A stretch of DNA of 64,000 bases, from assembly GCA_033853925.1 (NCBI GenBank), contig JAWOLC010000057.1, positions 1-64,000 of the forward strand, given 5' to 3'. The translations under genes were made by a program, and so were the position numbers. The DNA is from JANXPZ01 sp033853925 (GTDB lineage: Bacteria > Eisenbacteria > RBG-16-71-46). This document shows positions 44,312 through 54,694 of this stretch, one piece after another (positions within the stretch are counted from its first letter, which is position 1; each line of letters starts with the position of its first letter). The notes under the pieces were generated by a model. That model worked only from the letters and a program-made list of their open reading frames with translations, was not told where the DNA came from and ran no database searches.

Positions 44312-44325
44312 AGGATGTTCGGGAG
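44312..44325 (+). repeat. 14-bp direct repeat, right edge of the island
   Basis: AGGATGTTCGGGAG, identical to 41203-41216. It lies 45 bp after the toxin gene stop and about 90 bp before the stop of the HAD gene, where host-like composition resumes. Confidence 0.6.
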
Positions 44326-44417
44326 ATGTGCTGACTCGGCCGCCTGCTCGGACGGGGTCGGGCCCATCTGGCCCTTTCGCGACGGAGGACATGAATAGTC
44401 CCGGCGGCGCCGTTCCG

Positions 44418-45119
44418 TCAGGGTGCGGGGTGACCAGCGATCGCCCGACCCCAGTCCACGATGGCCTCCACCCCGGACAGATCGTCGAGCAGCAAGTCGG
44501 GCTGCGCCGGCTCCAGCTCGGCGCGCGAAGCGGTTCCCGTCGCCACCGCGATCACCCGGGCTCCGGCGGCGCGGGCGCAGGTCACGTCGTGCACCGTGTC
44601 GCCGACCACGATGCAGCGCTGCGGGGGCACGCCGAGATCGCGCTCGAGCCGCTCGACCAGTGCGCGGGCGAGGGCGTTCCGGTCGGCAGCCATCTCGCCA
44701 AAGGCGCCGAAGGCGAAGTGGCGGTCGAGGCCGAAGTGACCGAGCTTGATCTGGGCCATCTGGGTCATGTTGCCGGTGAGCAGCCCCAGCACCCAGCCGG
44801 GCTCGGCGGCGATCCGCTCGAGCAGCTCGGGGATGCCCGGCATCGTGCGTCCCCGGCCCGGACCGAGCCGCCGGCGCATGTGGGCGAAGACCGCGTCCCA
44901 GAACCGGGCCTCGTCGGCCGGATCGAAGGCGCGGGCGTGCTTGCGCAGGATGTCGGCGAGGATGTGGGGCTCGGTCCGGCCCGCGAAGGGGATGTCCGCG
45001 AGGTCGTCCTCGATTCCGAGGCGTTCGCGCACGGCGTCCGCGAAGGCGGCGCGGGCGGCGCCCTCCGTGAGGAGCAGCGTGCCGTCCACGTCGAACAGCC
45101 AGGCGAGGCGCACGCTCAT
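44418..45119 (-). CDS. HAD family phosphatase, phosphoglycolate phosphatase-like
   Basis: A 233-residue HAD hydrolase. Motif I FDVDGTLL (about 9-16) with the nucleophilic Asp, motif II LLTGN, motif III Lys before GHFGLDRHF, motif IV VVGDTVHDV. The helical cap between motifs I and II is the C1 type found in Gph, beta-phosphoglucomutase and related enzymes. It hydrolyses small phosphate esters; the natural substrate is unknown. ATG at 45119. It is followed downstream by the island edge and preceded by the two-domain oxidoreductase gene 67 bp upstream on the same strand, so the two may be co-transcribed. Confidence 0.87.
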   Translation of the reverse strand: MSVRLAWLFDVDGTLLLTEGAARAAFADAVRERLGIEDDLADIPFAGRTEPHILADILRKHARAFDPADEARFWDAVFAHMRRRLGPGRGRTMPGIPELLERIAAEPGWVLGLLTGNMTQMAQIKLGHFGLDRHFAFGAFGEMAADRNALARALVERLERDLGVPPQRCIVVGDTVHDVTCARAAGARVIAVATGTASRAELEPAQPDLLLDDLSGVEAIVDWGRAIAGHPAP

Positions 45120-45186
45120 CGCGAACCGATGCCCGGAGGCCGGCGCGCCCCGAGCGGCGAACGGCCGAGACGCCCCCGTGAGCGGA

Positions 45187-47370
<2,184 letters not shown>

Positions 47371-47540
47371 CGTCTCCTCCTCGGAGAAGAGGGCCGGAGC
47401 AGGGCCCGACCGGGTGGACGTCCGCCCGCGGCCGCGGGGGAGAAAAGGGCCCCTCATGCTAAAGGGCCGCGCGCGAATCGGCAACGCACGCGGGAGCCGC
47501 GCGGAGCCGAGGACGCGAGCCCCCCGCGCGAGGCGCGGAT

Positions 47541-47626
47541 CGCCGCCGTCCCGGGCGGGCCTGTTCCGCGCCGAAGGAGCGCCGCCGTCCCGGGGGAGCC
47601 CGCTCCGCGCCGAAGGAGCGCCGCCC
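47541..47626. repeat. 39-bp tandem repeat, about 2.2 copies
   Basis: Unit 47541-47579 (CGCCGCCGTCCCGGG... to CGAAGGAG) is repeated at 47580-47618 with a few changes, and a third copy begins at 47619. It sits between divergent genes, upstream of a promoter-like element, and is not part of any credible reading frame. Confidence 0.7.
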
Positions 47627-47651
47627 GGCTCGCCCCGGAGGCGGAGGCAGG

Positions 47652-47660
47652 TGCTACACT
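47652..47660 (+). promoter_or_regulatory. Extended -10 box of the 47708 gene
   Basis: TGCTACACT: a TG extension and TACACT at 47655-47660, about 48 bp before the GTG start. No convincing -35 is present, as is usual for extended -10 promoters. Confidence 0.45.
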
Positions 47661-47707
47661 GCGCGGCCCGAACGCGCCGCGTCCGCCCTTCCCGGAGGTC
47701 ACTTCCC

Positions 47708-48829
47708 GTGTCCCCAGGCCGCTGGCTCCCGATGTTCCGCTGGGCTCCGTGGGGAGTGCTCTACGTCGCCGCGGGGATCGTGGCCGCGGCCGCCGTGGGC
47801 CACCCCGACCTCGTGGCCCGCCGCTCGGGTCTCATCCCCACGCTGCGCGGCGAGGCCTACAATCCCTACGCGCGGCGCGTGCTGGCGCCGACCCTGATCC
47901 GGGCGATCCAGGCCACGTTCCCGCCCTCCCTGCGCGCCGCGATCGAGCGGCGAGTCCGCCCCCTGGCCGGCCGTCTCTCGAGGCGGGACAACCCGGCCGC
48001 GGAGGAGGCGGCCCGTTGGCGGGCGATGGAGGGGCAGTGGAGCTACGCCGTCGCCGGCGTGATCCTGAACGCGCTCGGCTACGCCGGCTTCCTCTTCGCC
48101 CTGCGCGCCCTGCTCGCGCTCCTCTTCCGCCCGCCCGGGCTCGTCGCCGGAGCGTTCCCGCTCCTGAGCCTGCTCGCCATCCCGGTCTTCGAGGAGCACG
48201 GCACGTTCGCCTACGACTACCTGCAGCTCTTCCTCTTCACCCTGGGCCTCTACTTCATCGCCGCGCGGCGGGAGCGCTCCTTCCTGCTCCTCTTGCCGCT
48301 CGCCACGCTGAGCAAGGAGACGACGCTCCTGCTGCCCGCGGTCTACGCGGCCACGCGCGCCGGCGCCATGCCGGCGCGGCGCCTGGCACGGAACGTCGGC
48401 CTCCAGCTCGCTCTCTGCGCGGTGACGCTCGCCGTGACCGCGTACGCCTGCCGCCATCACCCGGGCGAGATCGTCGAGGGCCACCTGCGCGACAACCTCC
48501 GGGAGATGCTGCGGGTCGCGAGCTACTTCCGCTTCGGCCGCGTGGACCCGTGCCCGCTCCTTCCCCGCGGGCTCGACGTGCCCGTGCCGCTCGGCTGGAA
48601 CCTCCCGGGCCTGCTGGCCCTCGGCCTGGTGATCGCCCCCGGCTGGCGCGAGGCGCCGGAGTTCCTCAAGCGGGCGCTGCCCACCATCCTCCTCCCGCTC
48701 GTGGGCCTCGTGCTCTTCTACGGCATGTGGTCCGAGCTGCGCGCGGTGCGGGAGGTGTTGCCCGTCGTGCTGCTGCTCCTTTACGCTGGCGCGCGCAGAC
48801 TGTCTCGCTCCCGGGCCGCGTCGCGGTGA
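47708..48829 (+). CDS. Polytopic membrane protein, possibly involved in surface glycopolymer formation
   Basis: A 373-residue protein with about eight to nine membrane helices (first at about 13-32; strong ones near 117-140, 152-190, 205-220, 235-255 and 330-365). Conserved-looking acidic residues occur in the loops, for example FEEHGTFAYDYLQLFLFTLGLYF and STLSKETTLLLPAVYA, recalling integral-membrane GT-C type glycosyltransferases. A role in transferring sugars to a surface glycan is inferred from this and from the neighbouring GT4 gene. GTG at 47708 is 9 bp after GGAGG; an ATG at 47732 is the alternative. Its stop overlaps a GTG in frame with the next gene. Confidence 0.68.
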   Translation: MSPGRWLPMFRWAPWGVLYVAAGIVAAAAVGHPDLVARRSGLIPTLRGEAYNPYARRVLAPTLIRAIQATFPPSLRAAIERRVRPLAGRLSRRDNPAAEEAARWRAMEGQWSYAVAGVILNALGYAGFLFALRALLALLFRPPGLVAGAFPLLSLLAIPVFEEHGTFAYDYLQLFLFTLGLYFIAARRERSFLLLLPLATLSKETTLLLPAVYAATRAGAMPARRLARNVGLQLALCAVTLAVTAYACRHHPGEIVEGHLRDNLREMLRVASYFRFGRVDPCPLLPRGLDVPVPLGWNLPGLLALGLVIAPGWREAPEFLKRALPTILLPLVGLVLFYGMWSELRAVREVLPVVLLLLYAGARRLSRSRAASR

Positions 48830-48855
48830 CGGGGGCCGGTTCCGAGGCCAGCACG

Positions 48856-50088
48856 ATGGACGATCCGCCACCTCCCATGCCCGCATCCTCGCCCCTGCGG
48901 CCGGGCCCTTCCGCCCCGGCCGCTTCTTCGGCCCCGGGCACGCCTCCGCCCTCGCAGCGGCCCCGCGTGCTGGTCGTGGGGCCGCTGCCGCCGCCGCTGG
49001 GGGGCGTGCAGCTCATGGTCGAGATGCTCGTGAACTCGAGCCTGAGCCGGGACTACGAGATCCACGTGGTCAACACCTCGAAGGGGGTGCTGCGCTGGGC
49101 GGTGGAGAGGCGGACCTGGCGGACCGTGCCCTACTTCTTCCGCGACATGGCCCGGCTCGCCTTCGCCCTCCTGCGCGTGCGGCCGGAGGCGGTGATCGTG
49201 CACGTGGCTCCGAGCGTCTCCATCCTCCGCGACTGGCTGTTCATGGCGCTGCCGCGGCTCGCGGGTCGGCCCGTCGTCTGCCACTACCACGGCACCCTGC
49301 ACACGCGCTTCCCCTCGGGCGAGACCTCCTGGGGCAGGCTCGCGGGGAGGCTGCTCATGCGCGCCGCCCAGCGAGTGATCGTGCTCGGTCCCACCTATTG
49401 CCAGGCCTTCCGCGCCGCCTGGAAGCGCGCCGACATCGTCTGGTCGCCCAACGTCACCGACGTGGCCCTCTACCAGGAGGCCGCGCGCTCCCCGCAGGCG
49501 CCATGGCTCGCGCCCGGCGAGCGCGGAGTGCTCTTCGTGGGACGGCTCTCGCGGCCCAAGGGGATCTGGGACCTCTTCGAGGCGATGCCGGCGGTGCTCG
49601 CCGGCCACCCCGAGGCGCGCTTCCTCCTCCTCGGCGTGGCCGAGAACGACGCGCAGGAGCCCGTGCTGCGCGCCGAGGTGCAGCAGCGGGGCCTGGCCGA
49701 GCGGGTCACGTTCCTCGGCTCGCGCGAGGGGCTCGAGAAGGCCCGCGTCTGGGTGTCGGCCAGCATCTTCGTCTCGCCCTCGTGGACGGAGGCGTTTCCC
49801 CTCGTCGTCCCCGAGGCCATGGCCGCCGGCGTGCCCATGGTCCTCACGGCGGTGGGCGCGATCCCGGACTTCGTGAAGGACGGCGAGGACGGCTTCCTCG
49901 TCCCCCCGCACGATCCCGCCGCGCTGGCGGACCGCATCAACCGGCTGCTCGATGACGAACCCCTGCGCCGACGCATGGCCGAGCGCGTGCGGGCGCGCGC
50001 TCCGGTGGAGTTCGCGATCGAGACCGGCGCCGCCCGCATCCGCGAGGTGCTGGAAGGCCTGCTCGCCGAGCGGGCACGCCGGCGCTGA
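48856..50088 (+). CDS. Family 4 glycosyltransferase
   Basis: A 410-residue GT-B glycosyltransferase. After a Pro/Ala/Ser-rich N-terminus (1-35) the first Rossmann domain starts VLVVGPLPPPLGGVQLMVEML (acceptor loop PPPLGGVQ). The donor domain has VLFVGRLSRPKGIWDLFEAMP and the ExxxxxxxE-containing segment TEAFPLVVPEAMAAGVPMVLT. It probably adds a sugar to a lipid-linked intermediate. The ATG at 48856 is chosen for the GAGG 8 bp upstream; a GTG at 48826 overlapping the previous stop (GTGA) is in frame and is a real alternative. It forms an operon with the membrane protein upstream. Confidence 0.88.
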   Translation: MDDPPPPMPASSPLRPGPSAPAASSAPGTPPPSQRPRVLVVGPLPPPLGGVQLMVEMLVNSSLSRDYEIHVVNTSKGVLRWAVERRTWRTVPYFFRDMARLAFALLRVRPEAVIVHVAPSVSILRDWLFMALPRLAGRPVVCHYHGTLHTRFPSGETSWGRLAGRLLMRAAQRVIVLGPTYCQAFRAAWKRADIVWSPNVTDVALYQEAARSPQAPWLAPGERGVLFVGRLSRPKGIWDLFEAMPAVLAGHPEARFLLLGVAENDAQEPVLRAEVQQRGLAERVTFLGSREGLEKARVWVSASIFVSPSWTEAFPLVVPEAMAAGVPMVLTAVGAIPDFVKDGEDGFLVPPHDPAALADRINRLLDDEPLRRRMAERVRARAPVEFAIETGAARIREVLEGLLAERARRR

Positions 50089-50117
50089 GGCGCGGCCGCG
50101 GCCCCCGGGCGGGCGCG

Positions 50118-50146
50118 TTGCCCGTCGAGCGGGCTCGGCCTAGAAT
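50118..50146 (+). promoter_or_regulatory. Promoter of the M14 carboxypeptidase gene
   Basis: TTGCCC (50118-50123), 17-bp spacer, TAGAAT (50141-50146). Transcription would start near 50153; the GTG at 50187 follows GGGAGG at 50177-50182. Confidence 0.55.
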
Positions 50147-50186
50147 TGCGGGGCTCCGCGTCATCGGCCCTCACCTGGGAGGCCTC

Positions 50187-52682
50187 GTGCATCTCCTGCG
50201 CCGCTCCGCCTGCGTCCTCTCGCTCTGCGCCGCGTGCCTGGCGCCCGCGGCGGCCGCCCCCGCCACCTCCTCCGACAGCAAGCTGGTGCGGCTGCGCCTG
50301 AGCGCCACCCTGCCCCTGGACTCGGTGCTCGCGCGCCACTTCGACGTCGCCTCCGTGCGGCGCGGCGGTTGGGTGGACGTGGTGCTCCACCCCGGCGAGG
50401 AGCCGCGCCTGCAGGCGCTGGGCGCGCCCTTCGAGCTGCGGGACGACGCGCTCGAGCGGCACTACGCGGAGCGGGCCCGGCGCGAGCTGGCCACGCGCCC
50501 GCGCCCCGAGCCCGCGAAGGTGCTGAGCGCCGTCCGCCCCGACGGCGTCTTCCGCGTCGAGGCGCTCCCGCCCGTGGGCTCGGGGAGCATGGGAGGCTTC
50601 TGGACGCTGGCCGAGGTGAAGATGAAGCTCGACTCGCTGGTGGCGAGCGACACGCGCGACCTCGTGGCGGACAAGCTCGACACCCTCGGCTATTCGCTCG
50701 AGGGGCGGCCCATCTGGGGGCTGCGCCTCGGCAAGGCGGCGCCCGCCCCCGACCCGCGGCCGGTCGTCTACTACAGCGCCCTCACCCACGCCCGCGAGGC
50801 CGAGGGCATGCAGGCCCTCTTCTGGTTCGTGGACGACCTGCTGGGCAGGTACGACACCGACCTCTTCGCGAAGTACCTGCTCGAGCATCGCCGGATCTAC
50901 ATCTGCCCGGTCGTCAATCCCGACGGCTACGCCTACAACCAGGCCACCGATCCCGCGGGCGGCGGGATGTGGCGCAAGAACCGCCGGGCCAATGCCGGCG
51001 GCTCCTACGGCGTGGACATCAACCGCAACTTCGGCTTCAAGTGGGGCTACGACAACATCGGCTCGAGCCCCACCCCCACCGACGAGGACTACCGGGGCAC
51101 GGCCGCCTTCTCGGAGCCCGAAGCGCGGGTGCAGCGCGACGCGGTCTCGGCCCTCGCGCCCCCGACCGGCATCACCTTCCACACCTACTCCGACGACTTC
51201 ATCCACCCGTGGGGCTACACCAACCAGCCGACGAGCGACGCCGCCGCGTTCTACGAGTGGAACGACGAGGCGACGCTGGGCTCGCCCTACATCGCCGGCG
51301 ACGGCCCGCACATCCTCTATTCCACGAACGGCGACTTCAACGACTGGTCCTACGGCGACACGCTCGCCAAGCCGCGCTGCTTCTCGTGGACGCCGGAGAT
51401 CGGCACGGAGAGCGACGGCTTCTGGCCGCCGCCCTCGCGCATCGTGCCGCTCGCCGAGGAGAACCTGCGGAAGGCGTACACGGTCGCCGCGATCGCCGGG
51501 CCCTACGTCCGGGTCGAGAGCAGCGCCCTCGCCGAGGGCGAGCTGACCGCGGGCAACCTCGCCCACCTCGCCGTGCGGGCGCGCAACCTGGGCCTCGCGC
51601 CGACGCCGCCCAACCTCCGGCTCACGCTCGCCGCCCTCGACGCGGGCGTGGAGGTCCTGCCCGGCGGCGCGCTGACCTACCCGGCGCTCGCCTCCCGCAC
51701 GAGCGCCGACGCCGCGGGAGGCGCCACGTTCCTGGTCGCCGCGTACGACAGCGTGACGCCCGGCCGGCTGGTGCGCTTCGCGGCGGACTTCACCGCCGAC
51801 AGCGGCTACTTCTCCCGCGATACGGTCGAGGTGATCCTGGGCCGCCCCACCCCGGTTCTCGTCGAGGCGTGCAACGCCACGACCAACTGGACGGTGTCGA
51901 GCGGCTGGGGCGTGGTCGCGAGCGATGCCGGCCACCCGGATCGCTACTTCGCCGATAGCCCGGCGGGCAACTACCCGGGCAACGCGAACCTCCGCCTCGT
52001 CTACAAGGGGCGGCTGGACCTCTCGGCCGGCGTGCACGCCTGGGCGCTGCTCGAGACGAAGTGGTACCTCGAGCAGACCTACGACGGGACCGTGGTGGAG
52101 GCGAGCCTCGACAGCCTGACCTGGACCGCGCTCGCCGGGCGGGGCAGCTCGGGCGGAGTCTACCAGTCGGGCCTCCAGGGCAAGCCCGTCTACCAGGCCT
52201 CGCGCTTCAACTGGATGAAGGATCGCCTCGACCTGTCGGCTCTCGCGGGACCGGCCGGCAGCCTGGTGCGGCTCCGCTTCCGCACGGTGAGCGACTTCTA
52301 CACGAGCTACGACGGGTTCGACTTCGATTCGCTGCGCGTGCTCGTCTACGACCCCGCCGAGCAGCCCGCGCCCGCCTTGACCGCCGTGGACGCGGTCCCG
52401 GGCACGACGCTCGAGCTGGCCCAGCCCCGGCCGAACCCGGCCCGGGAGACCGCCCGCCTCGGCTTCACCCTGCCGCGAGCCGCCACGCTCACCCTCGAGG
52501 TGCACGACGTCCAGGGCCGCCGGGTGCGCACGCTGGCGAGCGCGCGCTACGGGCCGGGCCGCTACGTGCTCTCCTGGGACCTGCGCGACGACCTGGGGCG
52601 GCCGGTGGCCCCGGGGATCTACCTGGCCCGCCTGAGCGTGGACGCCGGGACGAAGGTGCGGCGGCTCGTGGTCCTGCGTTAG
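50187..52682 (+). CDS. Secreted M14 zinc carboxypeptidase with FlgD-like C-terminal domain
   Basis: An 831-residue secreted enzyme. Signal peptide about 1-25 (LLRRSACVLSLCAACLAPAAAA). Peptidase M14 domain about 135-440: zinc ligands His201 and Glu204 in THAREAEG and His332 in FHTYSD, and catalytic Glu404 in PEIGTES. Then beta-sandwich domains (about 445-740) and a C-terminal FlgD-like Ig domain (about 755-831; ELAQPRPNPARETARLGF, VQGRRVRTL, LRDDLGRPVAPGIYLARL, RRLVVLR). That ending is the sorting or anchoring tail common in FCB bacteria. It probably trims extracellular peptides at the cell surface. The GTG at 50187 is supported by the promoter and ribosome-binding site. Confidence 0.9.
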   Translation: MHLLRRSACVLSLCAACLAPAAAAPATSSDSKLVRLRLSATLPLDSVLARHFDVASVRRGGWVDVVLHPGEEPRLQALGAPFELRDDALERHYAERARRELATRPRPEPAKVLSAVRPDGVFRVEALPPVGSGSMGGFWTLAEVKMKLDSLVASDTRDLVADKLDTLGYSLEGRPIWGLRLGKAAPAPDPRPVVYYSALTHAREAEGMQALFWFVDDLLGRYDTDLFAKYLLEHRRIYICPVVNPDGYAYNQATDPAGGGMWRKNRRANAGGSYGVDINRNFGFKWGYDNIGSSPTPTDEDYRGTAAFSEPEARVQRDAVSALAPPTGITFHTYSDDFIHPWGYTNQPTSDAAAFYEWNDEATLGSPYIAGDGPHILYSTNGDFNDWSYGDTLAKPRCFSWTPEIGTESDGFWPPPSRIVPLAEENLRKAYTVAAIAGPYVRVESSALAEGELTAGNLAHLAVRARNLGLAPTPPNLRLTLAALDAGVEVLPGGALTYPALASRTSADAAGGATFLVAAYDSVTPGRLVRFAADFTADSGYFSRDTVEVILGRPTPVLVEACNATTNWTVSSGWGVVASDAGHPDRYFADSPAGNYPGNANLRLVYKGRLDLSAGVHAWALLETKWYLEQTYDGTVVEASLDSLTWTALAGRGSSGGVYQSGLQGKPVYQASRFNWMKDRLDLSALAGPAGSLVRLRFRTVSDFYTSYDGFDFDSLRVLVYDPAEQPAPALTAVDAVPGTTLELAQPRPNPARETARLGFTLPRAATLTLEVHDVQGRRVRTLASARYGPGRYVLSWDLRDDLGRPVAPGIYLARLSVDAGTKVRRLVVLR

Positions 52683-52716
52683 GCTGAGCCCCGACGATCC
52701 CCGGGGGGCTGACCGC

Positions 52717-54567
52717 ATGCGTGACGCAGGTTGGGCGCTCCGTCGCCTGACGGCGATGGGGCCGAGCGAGATGCTGCATCGCGCGCGCATGGCCGCGCGC
52801 GACCGCTTCTCGCCGCCGCCGTACGCCGGCCTCCCCTCCCGCGAGGCCGGGGCGCGGCTCTTCACGACCGATCCCCCGACCGCCCTCGGCCAGAGCCGGC
52901 TCGCGCGGCTCGTCGTCCAGGCGCTGCCGCCCGAGCCGTTCGCGCGCGAGATCGCCGCGGCCGACGCGCTCCTCGGGGGAGAGTGGACCCTCTTCGGCCG
53001 CGCCGTCCGCCTCGCGGACCCGCCGGCCTGGAGCCGCAATCCCTTCTCCGGCGATGCCTGGCCCGACGTGTCGAGCCGCGACCTCGACTATCGCCGCACG
53101 GACGTGGCGGGGGGCGCGAAGCTCGTCTGGGAGCTGGGTCGGCTGACCATGCTCCCGACTCTGGCCCTGGCCTGGCACCTCACGGGCCGCCGGGCCTACG
53201 CCGAGTTGGCGGCCCGCTGGCTGGACGACTTCTGCGCCCGCAATCCGCTGGGCCGCGGCATCCATCACACGAGCGGCATCGAGATGGCCCTGCGGGTGCT
53301 CACCCTGTCGTGGACGCTGGCCTTCCTCGAGGGCAGCGACCTGCCCGCCGATCCCGCGCCCGCCCTCGGGCTGATCGCCCAGCAGGCGCTCTACTGCCGC
53401 GACCATCTCAGCCTGGGCTCGAGCGCCAACAACCATCTTCTCGCCGAGTACGGAGCCATGACCGTGGCGGGCGCGCTCTTCCCCGCCCTGCGCGGGGCGG
53501 ACGAGCTGCTCGCGCACGGCCACGCGGGGCTCGAGCGCGAATGCCTGCGGCAGATCCACCCGGACGGCGTGAGCGCGGAGCAGGCCTTCGGCTACGTCCC
53601 CTTCATCTGGGAGATCGTGCTCGCCTCGTTCCTCGCCGGCGAGGCCGCGGGCCGTCCCGTGGCGGCCGCGGTCAAGGAGCGGCTGGCCGCCTCGCTCGAG
53701 TTCGCGCGCGCCATCCGCCTGCCCGACGGCCGCGTGCCGCAGGTCGGCGACGAGGACGACGGTCGCGTGCTGCTGGCCGCCGAAGGCTGGAGCCGGCTCG
53801 ATCTCGTGGGCAACGCGCTGGCTGCCTGGCTCGGCGCCGACGCGCTCTCCGACGAGGGCGCGCTGGCCCGCCTGCTCCTCGGACGCCGCACGAGCCCCCG
53901 GGCCGCCGCCGAGGGGAGGCAGGAGTTCGCGCCCGGGGGCTGGACGGTCTGGCGCGCGGGCGGCCTCCTCGTCCTCTTCGACCACGGTCCCCTCGGGCTC
54001 GGGGCCACGGCCGCCCATGGGCACGCCGACGCGCTCGCCGTCCTGGTCTTCCGCGGCGACGACGCGATCGCGCTCGATCCCGGGACCTACGCGTACCAGG
54101 AGGACGCCGAGGTGCGCGATCGCTTCCGCGGCACGCCCGCCCACAACACGATCCACTTCGGCGACCGCAACCAGAGCCGGATCCTGGGGCCGTTCCTCTG
54201 GGGCGCCAAGGCGCGCGTGCGGCGCGATCGCGACGGCTACGCGTGCGTCTGGGAGAGCGGCGAGTACCACTGGCGGGCGGTCGAGGTCGAGGCGGGGTGC
54301 ATCCGGATCCGCGACGCCGTGAGGCAACCGGGCGCGGAGCTGTCCTTCGCCCTTCACCCGCGGGCGAAGGTGGAGCTGGACGGCCCGCGGGCGCGCGTCA
54401 CCGTCGGCCGCACGACGGCGCAGTTCGAGGCCACGCCCATCTCGAACTGGTCGTGCGTCCCCGCCGAGTACTCGCCGCGCTTCGGCGCCCGGGAGCCCTC
54501 GCTCAGGCTCAGCGCCTCGCTCGAGGCGCTCGCCTGCCGCACGGAGATCACCGTCCGGGAGGCGTGA
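52717..54567 (+). CDS. Heparinase II/III family protein
   Basis: A 616-residue polysaccharide lyase-like protein. N-terminal alpha/alpha toroid (about 90-330; YAELAARWLDDFCARNPLG, GSSANNHLLAEYGAM) with the conserved NNH, and a C-terminal beta-sandwich (about 380-600; AAHGHADALAVLVFRGDDAIALDPGTYAY, TPAHNTIHFGD) that has the family His motif. No signal peptide, so it may act in the cytoplasm or be surface-associated by other means. Such genes travel with GT4 and two-domain oxidoreductase genes in exopolysaccharide clusters, where they modify or degrade the polymer. It follows the M14 gene by 34 bp and may be co-transcribed. Confidence 0.86.
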   Translation: MRDAGWALRRLTAMGPSEMLHRARMAARDRFSPPPYAGLPSREAGARLFTTDPPTALGQSRLARLVVQALPPEPFAREIAAADALLGGEWTLFGRAVRLADPPAWSRNPFSGDAWPDVSSRDLDYRRTDVAGGAKLVWELGRLTMLPTLALAWHLTGRRAYAELAARWLDDFCARNPLGRGIHHTSGIEMALRVLTLSWTLAFLEGSDLPADPAPALGLIAQQALYCRDHLSLGSSANNHLLAEYGAMTVAGALFPALRGADELLAHGHAGLERECLRQIHPDGVSAEQAFGYVPFIWEIVLASFLAGEAAGRPVAAAVKERLAASLEFARAIRLPDGRVPQVGDEDDGRVLLAAEGWSRLDLVGNALAAWLGADALSDEGALARLLLGRRTSPRAAAEGRQEFAPGGWTVWRAGGLLVLFDHGPLGLGATAAHGHADALAVLVFRGDDAIALDPGTYAYQEDAEVRDRFRGTPAHNTIHFGDRNQSRILGPFLWGAKARVRRDRDGYACVWESGEYHWRAVEVEAGCIRIRDAVRQPGAELSFALHPRAKVELDGPRARVTVGRTTAQFEATPISNWSCVPAEYSPRFGAREPSLRLSASLEALACRTEITVREA

Positions 54568-54694
54568 CGCGGCTGGACCCGCGCAGGCGGTGCGGACGAA
54601 CCAGCGCGGCCCCGAAGGCGGCCGTGGGGGCCCACGCGCGCCTTCCCGGCGCCCGCCATCCGGGTCCATCGGGCGGCGGAGGAGGGCCGACCCC

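Larger units (their letters stand above)
41203..44325. mobile_element. Putative accessory island of about 3.1 kb
   Basis: The segment between the two 14-bp direct repeats has visibly lower GC than the rest of the window and holds a small basic protein, an orphan gene, a tRNA-like gene, an IS1595-family transposase and a toxin-antitoxin pair. No integrase is present, so the insertion mechanism is unknown; the transposase may only be responsible for its own gene. The limits are taken from the repeats and could be off by the length of one repeat. Confidence 0.45.
47371..47707. other. Divergent intergenic region with 39-bp tandem repeats
   Basis: A 337-bp gap between the two-domain oxidoreductase (minus) and the membrane protein gene (plus). 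It contains about 2.2 copies of a 39-bp unit at 47541-47626 and an extended -10 box at 47652-47660. The region near 47371-47460 would hold the promoter of the minus-strand gene but no good hexamers are seen there. Confidence 0.5.

Noticed and set aside
54568..54694. Terminator between the heparinase and M48 genes
   Set aside because: Only short 5-6 bp palindromes are present, no more than expected at this GC content.
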